Source: an uncultured Prevotella sp. (GTDB lineage: Bacteria > Bacteroidota > Bacteroidia > Bacteroidales > Bacteroidaceae). Taken from it: a DNA stretch of 43,314 nucleotides. The first letter of the stretch is position 1. Every line of letters begins with the position of its first letter. This document shows, piece by piece, positions 16,993 through 25,260 of the stretch. The notes beneath the pieces were generated by a model. That model made no database searches, was not told the origin of the DNA, and was given only the letters and a program-made list of their open reading frames with translations. The stretch lies in assembly GCA_937892695.1 (NCBI GenBank), contig CALBJK010000294.1:1-43314 (forward strand), written 5' to 3'. Both the position numbers and the translations under genes were made by a program.

Positions 16993-17979
16993 TTATTTAT
17001 TGGTTAGTTGTTGTCTGACTTGTTCCATTATGCCGACAAGTTCGTCGACGGTTTCGGCGCGTAGCATGGCTATGCGCGTCTGTCGGAAGTCGGGTATGCC
17101 CTTGAACACCGGACTGGCCGCTATGTGGCGGCGGGTGTGGAGAATGCCCCGGTATTCGTCGATGCGTTCGACGTTGATACGCAGTTGTTCTTCGAGAATA
17201 TCTATTTTTCGATTGATATCAAGTGAAGTGTCGGCGGGTCGTCCGTCGAGATAGTCGCGCATCTCCTTGAATATCCATGGCCGCCCGAACGTGGCGCGGC
17301 CAACCATCACCGCGTCTACGCCGTAGCGGTCGAAAGCATCGCGGGCCTGTTCGGGAGTGGTGATGTCGCCGTTGCCGATTATCGGAATAGTGATACGCGG
17401 GTTGCGCTTCACTTCGCCTATCAGTGTCCAGTCGGCCTGGCCGGTGTACATCTGTGCACGGGTGCGGCCGTGTATGGTGAGAGCCTGGATGCCGCAATCC
17501 TGGAGCTGTTCGGCCAGGTCGGTGATGACGATATTCTCGGCGTTCCATCCCAGACGGGTCTTTACTGTCACGGGGGTGTTTACGGCGCGTACTACCTGAC
17601 GCGTTATGTCGAGCATGAGCGGGATGTTCTGCAGCATTCCGGCACCTGCACCCTTGCCTGCAACCTTCTTGACCGGACAGCCGAAGTTCAGGTCGATGAT
17701 GTCGGGTCGGGCTTGTTCGACAATCTTGGCCGCTTCTACCATGGCTTCGACCGTGCGGCCGTATATCTGTATGCCGACAGGCCGTTCGTCGTCGCTGATG
17801 GCGAGCTTGTCGGTCGTGGCCTTGATTGAGCGTACCAGTGCTTCGGCACTGACAAACTCGGTGTATACCATCGATGCGCCGAACCGCTTGCACAGATGGC
17901 GGAATCCGATATCTGTAACATCCTCCATCGGGGCGAGGAACAACGGGCGTTCCCCGAAATCTATATTGCCTATTTTCAT
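16993..17979 (-). CDS. dusB: tRNA-dihydrouridine synthase
   Basis: Reduces uridine to dihydrouridine in tRNA D-loops using FMN and NADPH. The 328-aa protein has the Dus start motif LFLAPMEDVTDIGFRHLC and the catalytic cysteine in NFGCPVKKVAGKGAG. VKTRLGW carries a conserved FMN-contacting lysine, and IPIIGNGDI with the DAVMVGRATFGRPW segment closes the TIM barrel. The C-terminal helical tRNA-binding domain is complete. The protein fits the DusB group, but I cannot exclude a different Dus subfamily. It lies 30 bases after dprA and 6 before the GH43 gene. Confidence 0.93.
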   Translation of the reverse strand: MKIGNIDFGERPLFLAPMEDVTDIGFRHLCKRFGASMVYTEFVSAEALVRSIKATTDKLAISDDERPVGIQIYGRTVEAMVEAAKIVEQARPDIIDLNFGCPVKKVAGKGAGAGMLQNIPLMLDITRQVVRAVNTPVTVKTRLGWNAENIVITDLAEQLQDCGIQALTIHGRTRAQMYTGQADWTLIGEVKRNPRITIPIIGNGDITTPEQARDAFDRYGVDAVMVGRATFGRPWIFKEMRDYLDGRPADTSLDINRKIDILEEQLRINVERIDEYRGILHTRRHIAASPVFKGIPDFRQTRIAMLRAETVDELVGIMEQVRQQLTNK

Positions 17980-18009
17980 TGTCTTGTTCTTGTTTGGGTA
18001 GTACCTTTC

Positions 18010-19140
18010 TTATGCCAACAGATGATAGCAGCCTCCGGCCATCATCTTTACTACGCCTTTCATCTCAAGAGTGAAGAGAGTGGCAGTGAGCTGTGGAACG
18101 GCAAGGCCGGTCCGCACAGTGAGATGGCCTATCTGCAAGTCGTTTGCCTTCTTCAGAGCATCGACAACCGACTGTTCTTCGGTGCTGAGTTCGGGAAACA
18201 TCTGACGCTCTATGCCGCTCTGGCGGGCCTGTCGTATTTTGCTGTCGTCTTGCCAACCCATAGCCGAGACAAAGTCGCGGGCCGAGGCGATGAGCGATGC
18301 GGCGTTGTCGCGTATCAGATTGTTGCAGCCCTGACTGTATTCGGACACGACGGCACCGGGGAAGGCGAACACGTCGCGGTGATAGTCTTGGGCTATGCGG
18401 GCCGTGATGAGGCTTCCGCCGTGTTCTGCGCTTTCTACGACGATGCACGCATCGGAGATTCCGGCTACGATGCGGTTGCGTCGCACGAAGTTCATTTTGT
18501 CGGCGTTGGTACATGTGGTATACTCGGTGAGCAGTCCGCCCTGATGCAGCATCTTGTCGGCTGTGTCGCGATGACGTGGAGGGTAGAGTGTGTCGAGTCC
18601 GTGAGCCAGTACGGCCACGGTGTCGAAACCGTTTGCCAGAGCCTGGCGGTGGACGTTGATGTCAACTCCATAGGCCAGCCCGCTGACTATGAGCACATCG
18701 TGGCACATCGCACGCAAGTCGGCGCAGAACCTCCTCACGATGTCTTGGCCGTAGGCGGTACACCGGCGTGTGCCGACCATACAGACGGCGTGGAGCGGAT
18801 TGAGCGAAGCCGACCCTTTATAGAACAAGGCCAGCGGAGCGTCGGGACATTCACTTAGCCGTCGGGGATAATCCTCATCGTTCATCGTGAGTATGCGAAT
18901 GCCGTTGTCGTTGTCATACTCTATCTCGGCTTGGGCACGCCGCATGGCTTCGGACGTGTCGCGGAAGGCTTCGGCTATGCGCGGAGCTATGTCGGGCATG
19001 ATGGATTGCAGGTCGGTACGGTTCTCCATTACTGCTGTTGCCGAACCTGCACGGCGGTACAGCTCGGACATCGCGGCTGGCGTAAAGTGTCCTATACGTG
19101 TCAGCGCGACGGTATAAAGAGTCTCTTGTTCTCGGTTCAT
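18010..19140 (-). CDS. dprA: DNA-processing protein DprA
   Basis: Binds incoming single-stranded DNA during natural transformation and loads RecA; widespread also in species not known to be competent. The 376-aa protein has an N-terminal helical part and the Rossmann-like SMF domain: MVGTRRCTAYG (about 160), SGLAYGVDINVHRQAL and the TARIAQDYHRDVFAFPG segment near its end. A C-terminal winged-helix domain (about 310-376; VDALKKANDLQIGHLTVRTG) is present. Transcribed with the thioesterase gene 15 bases upstream. Confidence 0.95.
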   Translation of the reverse strand: MNREQETLYTVALTRIGHFTPAAMSELYRRAGSATAVMENRTDLQSIMPDIAPRIAEAFRDTSEAMRRAQAEIEYDNDNGIRILTMNDEDYPRRLSECPDAPLALFYKGSASLNPLHAVCMVGTRRCTAYGQDIVRRFCADLRAMCHDVLIVSGLAYGVDINVHRQALANGFDTVAVLAHGLDTLYPPRHRDTADKMLHQGGLLTEYTTCTNADKMNFVRRNRIVAGISDACIVVESAEHGGSLITARIAQDYHRDVFAFPGAVVSEYSQGCNNLIRDNAASLIASARDFVSAMGWQDDSKIRQARQSGIERQMFPELSTEEQSVVDALKKANDLQIGHLTVRTGLAVPQLTATLFTLEMKGVVKMMAGGCYHLLA

Positions 19141-19155
19141 GCAGACTGCTTACTG

Positions 19156-19557
19156 TCAGTTAGAAGCGAAGCCGAACGCCCGGTCATAGTCTTCGCTTTT
19201 GCCCAGACGACCGTTGATGAGACACACCAGTTCGACAGTGCTGCGGAAGCACAGCCTATCGTCACTCTTGCGGAAAATGTCCTGATTGAAAATGTAGCGC
19301 AATCCTTCCTTTCTCAACCCGAGCCGTGAAACGAAGAAGTCGTCGCAACGCAGAGGGGTCTTGTATTGCAGATTCATCCGGGCCACTACTGCGTCGACAC
19401 CTTTGTCATGGAGCTTGGCGAAGCTCACGCCCAGAGACGTAAGGAACAAATGGCGGGTATGTTCGATGTAGTGGAGATAGTTGGCGTTGTTGACTATGCC
19501 CTGTATGTCGCATTCATAGTCGCGCACTTCCATTACTGTTTCAAAAATATACTTCAT
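19156..19557 (-). CDS. Acyl-CoA thioesterase, hotdog fold (YbgC/FadM-like)
   Basis: Hydrolyses acyl-CoA or acyl-ACP thioesters; the real substrate is not readable. I start it at ATG 19557 (MKYIFETVMEVRDYECD), giving 133 aa, the usual 4HBT length; the longer frame reads back into repeat DNA. The family motif D-I-Q-G-I-V-N-N-A-N-Y-L-H-Y-I-E places the catalytic aspartate at the start of the central helix. First gene of the thioesterase-dprA-dusB-GH43 operon, with its promoter inside the first copy of the 74-bp repeat. Confidence 0.9.
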   Translation of the reverse strand: MKYIFETVMEVRDYECDIQGIVNNANYLHYIEHTRHLFLTSLGVSFAKLHDKGVDAVVARMNLQYKTPLRCDDFFVSRLGLRKEGLRYIFNQDIFRKSDDRLCFRSTVELVCLINGRLGKSEDYDRAFGFASN

Positions 19558-19574
19558 TGTCTTACTGTTTTTTG

Positions 19575-19604
19575 CAAAGTTACTGCAAAAGAGCGGAATA
19601 CAAA
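19575..19604 (-). promoter_or_regulatory. Promoter of the thioesterase-dprA-dusB-GH43 operon, inside repeat copy 1
   Basis: On the minus strand TTTG (19601-19604), 18 bases, then TAACTTTG (19575-19582), the Bacteroidota -33/-7 pair, with the start codon 18 bases further. The leader would be very short. The same -7 box recurs in copy 2 and is changed to TAACTCTG in copies 3 and 4. Confidence 0.6.
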
Positions 19605-19850
19605 ACAAACCACGTTTGTTTTTATTCCCGAGTGCAGCGTAACTTATCCAAAGTTACTGCAAAAGAGCGGAATACAAAACAAACCGCGTTTGTTTTTATT
19701 CCCGAGTGCAGCGTAACTTATCCAGAGTTACTGCAAAAGAGCGGAATACAAAACAAACCGCGTTTGTTTTTATTCCCGAGTGCAGCGTAACTTATCCAGA
19801 GTTACTGCAAAAGAGCGGAATACAAAGCAAACCGCGTTTGTTTTTATTCC
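19576..19850. repeat. Tandem array, 3.7 copies of a 74-bp self-complementary unit
   Basis: Copies start at 19576, 19650, 19724 and 19798 (the last is partial, to 19850) with only a few substitutions. Each unit is itself an imperfect palindrome: outer GTTAC...GTAAC and TGC...GCA, then GGAATA...TATTCC, and a central AAAACAAAC-CGC-GTTTGTTTT. There are no unique spacers, so it is not a CRISPR array. The rest of the 19558-19970 gap holds the terminator at 19874-19913 and nothing else. Confidence 0.95.
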
Positions 19851-19873
19851 AGAACGAAGCGTGTGAAAAACTA

Positions 19874-19913
19874 AAAAAGCAATACAGGATGCACAAGCCT
19901 GTATTGCTTTTAT
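19874..19913. terminator. Bidirectional terminator after the Omp28-like T9SS gene
   Basis: Perfect 14-bp stem AAAAGCAATACAGG (19875-19888) / CCTGTATTGCTTTT (19898-19911), T-rich on both strands. Confidence 0.85.
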
Positions 19914-19970
19914 TAGAAGGCAATGTCTTTGTTTTGAACAAAAACATTCCTTTGAAAAATAAAAATAATT

Positions 19971-21761
19971 TTACTGTACTATTATCTTTTTCGCTACTCC
20001 GGCTTTGCGCACAATGTAGACTCCATTATGCATCATGTTCTTGTCTATGCGGCATCCGTCAAGAGTATAGTATTCGGTTTTTCCGTTATCATTAGCAGTA
20101 CCGGTCTTTATGCCATTCGTCACATTGTTAAAAGGAATCTGTACCACGTTTGCCACGTTGCAGTTTGTAGCATCTTCTGGGTCGTAGTCCCAGATCCACG
20201 CAACAATATTAAGATTGTCACGGTTGTAGGTGTCGAGAAGAGGAAGGTCGCACGAGTAGGTATAGTCGTTGCCGTTCCACTCAATCTCTGTACCCCATGT
20301 AGTGTCAGTAACCCGCCCGACATGTTGCTGTATGTATGTGTCGTCAGCTCCTTGTTGGTTCTTGGCCTTTATGTTGTCTTCGGTAATCATTACATTTATA
20401 CGTGCCGGATGAGTGGTGAAGTCTTCCTTGGTGCGTTCTCCGTCGACTGTTACATGCAGCAAGTTGGCGTTATTTTCGTCTACTTTTGCTTTGATGTCAA
20501 GAGAGACAAAGGCCGGTTGGTTCATAAGACTTGTAACCACGGCTGTGATTACATCCTTGCTTGCCGGGTCGAACACTACGTTGTCATCGAATGACTTGGT
20601 GCGATTGAACATCATTGCCGGGGCATACGGCCCGTTACCGTTAAAGAACCATAACCATTCCCGGTCTGCAGGAATAGTGAGCCAGTCGGTTTTATACCCG
20701 GAGTGGTGACACACTGCAACAGCCCGGCCACTGATTTTCGGGTCGTCAAGAGCTTGGTGCAAGTATCCGGCAAGGCGCGGGCAATTCACACATTCCTCAG
20801 TAGTGAACTCCTCAATCAGCACATTTCTTGTGAAGTCATGTTCCACCACCTCAAACGTGGCCGTGGCGGAATTGTCTGAAGGGTCAATGTCGTCACCTTC
20901 GTCAAGTTTCACTATGGTCATTGTCATTGTTCTGTTGCCGCTCATCTCAGCGGTAAAAGCCGGTCGCAGATTAAAGTTTACAGTGTCAGACTCTTCATAT
21001 TCCAGCGTCTTGGCCAGATGAACCGTGTACGGTTTGTCAATGCCGTCTATTTGACATTTTACATCGAACCCTTTTGTTGTGGCGGCTCCGACATTCTTCA
21101 CCTTTGCGGTTACGGAAAGAATGCCCTTGTCCACGACAAAGACTTTCTGCGTCGTAAGCGAGCTTATCTTCAGGTTGTGCTGAGGCAGATTGTCGCCATA
21201 TACGAATGCTTCGATTGCCAAGCTACCCTCCGAACCTCGGTCTGTCCATTCTGCATTAGTGCCGAGTTTGCAATACAGTGCACCGTCGTTAGGCTTGTCC
21301 ACAACCGACAAAGCGACGCAATTGCCTTTCTGAAGAAAGCTGTAGCCGACATAGAGGTCTTGTGAAGCATCGATTTGGACTGACTTGTCGAGTTTCAAAG
21401 CGTTCCATCCTTTCTGTGCTCTCGGGTTGCTGCCTGATTTTCCAGATATGGCACCCGAGGCAATGTCTTGTCCGTCGAGAGATGTACGGATCCATACTCG
21501 CAGCGAATCAACATTCAGCCTTGAAGCAAGTCCTGCGTTTATTGAGTCAATATGATTGCCGGCATAAAGAGCAAGCTTGCTCTTGTCGAGCCGTATAGCT
21601 CCTGACACCCATGTGTTCTTTTCCGTCGTGGAAAATCCTTTTGTCCCGGACGTGTTCACATGACCGTCAACGAAGCCCAGACGCATCCTTGTTGCCTGTC
21701 CGAAGACCGGTGACGAACAGAGCAACATCAGAGATAAAAGCCAAAATATTGATTTCTTCAT
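19971..21761 (-). CDS. Secreted T9SS cargo protein with Omp28/thioredoxin-like domain
   Basis: A 596-aa protein exported through the inner membrane (signal peptide MKKSIFWLLSLMLLCSSPVFGQ; ATG at 21761 chosen for it) and then through the type IX system. The C-terminus YYTLDGCRIDKNMMHNGVYI...KKIIVQ is a type A sorting domain. The first 300 residues look like beta-rich adhesion modules. From about 305 the protein resembles the Omp28 family, with a thioredoxin-like CxxC, C324/C327 in EFTTEECVNCPR, and a predicted cis-proline region (GPYAPAMMFN). Disulphide exchange on the cell surface is possible but unproven. It follows the other T9SS gene by 98 bases. Confidence 0.85.
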   Translation of the reverse strand: MKKSIFWLLSLMLLCSSPVFGQATRMRLGFVDGHVNTSGTKGFSTTEKNTWVSGAIRLDKSKLALYAGNHIDSINAGLASRLNVDSLRVWIRTSLDGQDIASGAISGKSGSNPRAQKGWNALKLDKSVQIDASQDLYVGYSFLQKGNCVALSVVDKPNDGALYCKLGTNAEWTDRGSEGSLAIEAFVYGDNLPQHNLKISSLTTQKVFVVDKGILSVTAKVKNVGAATTKGFDVKCQIDGIDKPYTVHLAKTLEYEESDTVNFNLRPAFTAEMSGNRTMTMTIVKLDEGDDIDPSDNSATATFEVVEHDFTRNVLIEEFTTEECVNCPRLAGYLHQALDDPKISGRAVAVCHHSGYKTDWLTIPADREWLWFFNGNGPYAPAMMFNRTKSFDDNVVFDPASKDVITAVVTSLMNQPAFVSLDIKAKVDENNANLLHVTVDGERTKEDFTTHPARINVMITEDNIKAKNQQGADDTYIQQHVGRVTDTTWGTEIEWNGNDYTYSCDLPLLDTYNRDNLNIVAWIWDYDPEDATNCNVANVVQIPFNNVTNGIKTGTANDNGKTEYYTLDGCRIDKNMMHNGVYIVRKAGVAKKIIVQ

Positions 21762-21791
21762 TTTAAGTGATTTTATTTGGAAACAGAAATG

Positions 21792-21835
21792 CGGATCTTT
21801 TGGCAAGCAGCTCTGCTCCCTGCACAAAGGATCCG
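21792..21835 (-). other. Intergenic stem-loop between two T9SS cargo genes
   Basis: Arms CGGATCTTTT (21792-21801) and AAAGGATCCG (21826-21835) pair with one G-T wobble, with a smaller GCAG/CTGC hairpin in the loop. There is no T run, so it is more likely an mRNA processing or stability element than a terminator. Confidence 0.45.
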
Positions 21836-21859
21836 TATAACCATTACATTAAAATTTTG

Positions 21860-24800
21860 TTATTTTATCATTATCTTACGGGTTGTGCCGTTTGCCATCT
21901 TGACGATATTTATGCCTTTTTGTAAGCTGTTTGTGCGTATACCATCAATAGTGTAACTTTCTACGATATCTTCCGCTTTAGAGCTGCTGACAGAATTGAT
22001 ACCAGAAGGTACATAGCCGTGGTTGTAGATGAATGCGTCGTCGAGCATCAACAAATACTGTCCGGAACAGTTGTGATGGCGGAAGGCAATGTGTATGGTC
22101 TTGCCTGCGAAATCGTCAAGACTGTATTGCTTGTTTGTCCAAGCGATTCCGTTAACACCTTCGGGTTGCTCGAATAGTCCGTCAAAAAGCACTGTACCAT
22201 TTGAACTTATCGTGTTGTAGTCGTCTGACTCTGACACGTAAACCGTGTAGAATTCTTCGCTGTTCCTGTAGTCCAGACTAGCAACCCAGTATGAGAGAAC
22301 TGCGCCGTCGGCAGGAATTGTGATTGCAGGAGATACTGCCCAGTTGTCTGGTGTCAGGTCAACTCCACCAGACGATTTGGATGCAGATCCTAAGAGATTG
22401 GAACCGCTATGGCAATATTTGCTGTATTCTGTTTCGCTCAGTCCTCCGCCGAAAAGCCAATATGCTTGTGTCCAACCGGCTCCGTCACCATCTTCATCTC
22501 CGTATGTCCAGCCAGCACATCCGTCTTCGAAATCACCATTATATATGATGCCTGTGTCGTCGAGGGTCTTGCCTGAGCAATGAACCGTAAAGTCGCCGGC
22601 GTTTGTGGATATTGTAACGTCACCAGTGAATGTTCCTTTTTCTGTAGGCTGAAAATACAAGTCTACTACGGCACTACTGCCATAGCTTGCCACAGCTGTA
22701 GAAGCAACACCAGAGAAGGGACCGTTTTCGCTTATGGAATTTATTGTAAGATCTTGGCTGCCCAAGTTGTTGATTCTCACACTCGCTTCTGACTTGCGTC
22801 CGGCTCCTACATAACATGGCTCGAAGTCAACTTTATCGTTTTCAAGTTTCGCACTATGCTCTACGAAGTCGTTCACAGCCAATTTGAAGTTCTTTATATA
22901 GAACATGCTTTTACCTGTAGTCTTGCCGTCACCATTTCTGACATATTCGAAGCTTATGCTATAATCGCCTGGGGTACACATTAAGTGTTTTGCCCAACCA
23001 GATTCTGATGTAAAACGTGAATTCGATCCGGCATCACCTGTTGCGGGACTTAGCAGATATTTTGTGGCTCCACCTTTTGGATGGCTTATATCTATTTTCC
23101 CATAATCGCCAGAATAGTTCTCTTCACCCCAAACGTAGCCGTCCCATGACATGATGCCAATCTTTCCGTCCGGGATCGTGAAGTTGAATGTCATCATTGA
23201 CGTTGTCGCTGCATTGTCGGGGTCGTTACAGTTGACGTTGTATGCAGAGTCTCCGTCGACAACGAACGGACAGTTCGGGTCGTTGTCAACCGTTATAAAG
23301 TCATAACCTTCAGTAATGACTTTGCTGAAGTCAGGTTTTGCCAGAACTTTTGCTATCGCTTTGGCCTTGAATGTGCCTGCACTTGTTTCGACTGTAAGGT
23401 TGGCTTCTTTTTCACCTGCGACGGTCGATTTGAAAGACACAGGAATGACAAGAGTCTTCATTGTGCCTACTGGCTCTATCTTTTCAGAAGCAGAGAACTC
23501 CGGATTGTCAGATGTCACTTTAATGACAGACAAATTGTTGCTTCCTTTGTTTATAATTGAAATGTTGTCTGATTTTGTAGTTTCGCCACTCCCTTCACCT
23601 GAAAGGACGGCGTAGCCCATGTTTGCTGTAGAGTCGGAGAGAACAGCCTCGTCTGCTTTGAGATCTTGCAAGTCTAAGGCAATGTCATAAAGATATATTT
23701 TCGTATCTTTTGCAACTTGGGCGTCTGCATCAGCATAACAGTCAAGCTGGAATCTTACTGTGTGTTTGCCGGGCGCAAACTCCAATGTCTTTGCTATGTC
23801 GTCATGTGCAGAACTGTATGTACCAGCAGGATTGGAAAGGTCGTCAGTAAAATAACCGGTCATATAGCTTCCACCAGTAATGTCGCTTCCGCCTTTGTAG
23901 GACAGCTTTCCGAGTTTCCCTTCCGGCACTTCAAAAGACAAATCCAATTTAGATGACGAATTCTTTTTTGTGAGTTCGGCTGAACGTACAACGACTTTTC
24001 CGTCGTTAAGGGTTTCAAGCTTGAAAGGGTTAGCTATGTCTGTACCGAATTCAATTTCGCCGTTCTTGACAACGGACGAGAAGTCGGGAGGAGTGAGAAT
24101 CTTTCCGTTAAGCTGTACTTCGATTGGATCGTCGTTTATCTCGGTTTCCACAGAAGCAAGTCCTTCTGCTTCTCCTGCAACCTTTGAAGAGAATGTCAGC
24201 TTAATTGCTTTCGTCGAATGGGCTTCAATGGTTCCTGATGTTGAATCAGCCGTAAATGCTCCTTCCGGGTCGGAAACAAGATCCATGGCAAAATCCGTTG
24301 CCGTCTCACTTGAATTGACAAGCGTCAGGGTTTTTGTTACGGGCATGACAGAATAAGTCTGTCCGAAGTTCATCTCGTTGCTGAAAGTCAGTACGGAGCC
24401 GCCATTGCCATATTTCTGGGCTGTAAGGTATTTCCAGCATTGGGCGTTGGACGATATGCCATAATTCTTTGTTCCGCTTGGTGTCCACATATAGACTCCT
24501 GCGGCCATGCCGTCCAGATATATGCGCTCGAAATCGCCGTCTACATGCAGAATAAGATTTTCTGCGGGAGTGAATGTGCCGTTATCGTCTATGGTTCCGG
24601 CTGCAAGTGTTCCCGTGTAATAGTTCATTATTGTTCCTATTACAGTAGCGTTTTCGAATGTTGTCGGTGCCGGTATGGTTATGGTTTTGTCGGTGGCGTT
24701 GTAAGTGCCGGTTATTGATTTCTCCTGTATAGGTGCCCATGAAGACGGGTCGTAAAGATTGAAGAAATTGCTCAGCGTCACCTTGTCGCCGTCAACGGCA

Positions 24801-25123
24801 ACTTCCATGTCGTATGTTTTTATATCGCCTCCATCAGGTACGTATGCCCAGTTACTGAAACAACTCTGGGCTGCTGTGAAGTATTTTACAGTCTCTGTCT
24901 TTTCCTGATTCTGCTGCGCAGTCTTGCGTTTCGATGCTTTGTCACCGGCTTTTGAATCGTCTGATGTTTGTGCAATCTTATACAAGACAGATGTTGGCGC
25001 AGGGTGTGCCAGGTCATACGGATTGAAATTGTCTGGTATGACATCTGTACTGCCTCTCAATGTCTGCGCTCCTGTGGAAAGTGTTAATAAGGATGCCGCC
25101 ATTAAAGTAAAAACATTTCTCAT
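21860..25123 (-). CDS. Large secreted T9SS cargo protein with Ig-like repeats and cleaved-adhesin/MAM-like domain
   Basis: 1087 aa, with signal peptide MRNVFTLMAASLLTLSTGAQ. I start at ATG 25123; a TTG two codons upstream is the alternative. The middle has several beta-sandwich units of about 100 residues (choice-of-anchor/HYDIN-like, for example FSSVVKNGEIEFGTDIANPF and PDFSKVITEGYDFITVDNDP). Residues about 880-1035 resemble the cleaved-adhesin domain of gingipains (GDFEDGCAGW, NWAVSPAITIPADGAVLSYW, AFRHHNCSGQYLLMLDDAFI). The end SYTIDGIRTNSLQKGINIVK...RKIMIK is a type A sorting domain. No catalytic site is visible; it looks like a surface adhesin or glycan-binding protein. Located directly after the TPR/AraC regulator on the same strand, across a strong terminator, and before the Omp28-like cargo gene. 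Confidence 0.85.
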   Translation of the reverse strand: MRNVFTLMAASLLTLSTGAQTLRGSTDVIPDNFNPYDLAHPAPTSVLYKIAQTSDDSKAGDKASKRKTAQQNQEKTETVKYFTAAQSCFSNWAYVPDGGDIKTYDMEVAVDGDKVTLSNFFNLYDPSSWAPIQEKSITGTYNATDKTITIPAPTTFENATVIGTIMNYYTGTLAAGTIDDNGTFTPAENLILHVDGDFERIYLDGMAAGVYMWTPSGTKNYGISSNAQCWKYLTAQKYGNGGSVLTFSNEMNFGQTYSVMPVTKTLTLVNSSETATDFAMDLVSDPEGAFTADSTSGTIEAHSTKAIKLTFSSKVAGEAEGLASVETEINDDPIEVQLNGKILTPPDFSSVVKNGEIEFGTDIANPFKLETLNDGKVVVRSAELTKKNSSSKLDLSFEVPEGKLGKLSYKGGSDITGGSYMTGYFTDDLSNPAGTYSSAHDDIAKTLEFAPGKHTVRFQLDCYADADAQVAKDTKIYLYDIALDLQDLKADEAVLSDSTANMGYAVLSGEGSGETTKSDNISIINKGSNNLSVIKVTSDNPEFSASEKIEPVGTMKTLVIPVSFKSTVAGEKEANLTVETSAGTFKAKAIAKVLAKPDFSKVITEGYDFITVDNDPNCPFVVDGDSAYNVNCNDPDNAATTSMMTFNFTIPDGKIGIMSWDGYVWGEENYSGDYGKIDISHPKGGATKYLLSPATGDAGSNSRFTSESGWAKHLMCTPGDYSISFEYVRNGDGKTTGKSMFYIKNFKLAVNDFVEHSAKLENDKVDFEPCYVGAGRKSEASVRINNLGSQDLTINSISENGPFSGVASTAVASYGSSAVVDLYFQPTEKGTFTGDVTISTNAGDFTVHCSGKTLDDTGIIYNGDFEDGCAGWTYGDEDGDGAGWTQAYWLFGGGLSETEYSKYCHSGSNLLGSASKSSGGVDLTPDNWAVSPAITIPADGAVLSYWVASLDYRNSEEFYTVYVSESDDYNTISSNGTVLFDGLFEQPEGVNGIAWTNKQYSLDDFAGKTIHIAFRHHNCSGQYLLMLDDAFIYNHGYVPSGINSVSSSKAEDIVESYTIDGIRTNSLQKGINIVKMANGTTRKIMIK

Positions 25124-25170
25124 AAACAAATATTTTTATTGATAAAACTAATGCTCTCGAAAGTCTACTG

Positions 25171-25178
25171 CAAATTTA
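25171..25178 (-). promoter_or_regulatory. Bacteroidota -7 box (TAAATTTG) for the T9SS cargo genes
   Basis: TAAATTTG on the minus strand, 47 bases before the ATG. The -33 box is not clear. Confidence 0.4.
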
Positions 25179-25203
25179 GACATTAACGAACAAATAATTA
25201 CAT

Positions 25204-25259
25204 AAAACGAGACAAAAGACGGTCGGAATCATGATTCCGACCGTCTTTTGTCTCGTTTT
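25204..25259. terminator. Perfect 56-bp palindrome after the AraC-type regulator gene
   Basis: The two 28-base halves are exact reverse complements with no loop; the centre is GGAATCATGATTCC and the ends AAAACGAGAC/GTCTCGTTTT. It begins 1 base past the regulator's stop codon. It should act as a terminator in both directions, or form a cruciform. It also lies upstream of the T9SS promoter. Confidence 0.9.
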
Positions 25260-25260
25260 G

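Noticed and set aside
19576..19850. CRISPR array
   Set aside because: The units are contiguous with no variable spacers, are too long for CRISPR repeats, and no cas gene is nearby.
19366..20095. Plus-strand open frames with repeated peptide units across the 74-bp repeats
   Set aside because: The peptide repeats only mirror the DNA repeat, the unit length is not a multiple of three, and the frames overlap the thioesterase and Omp28-like genes on the other strand.
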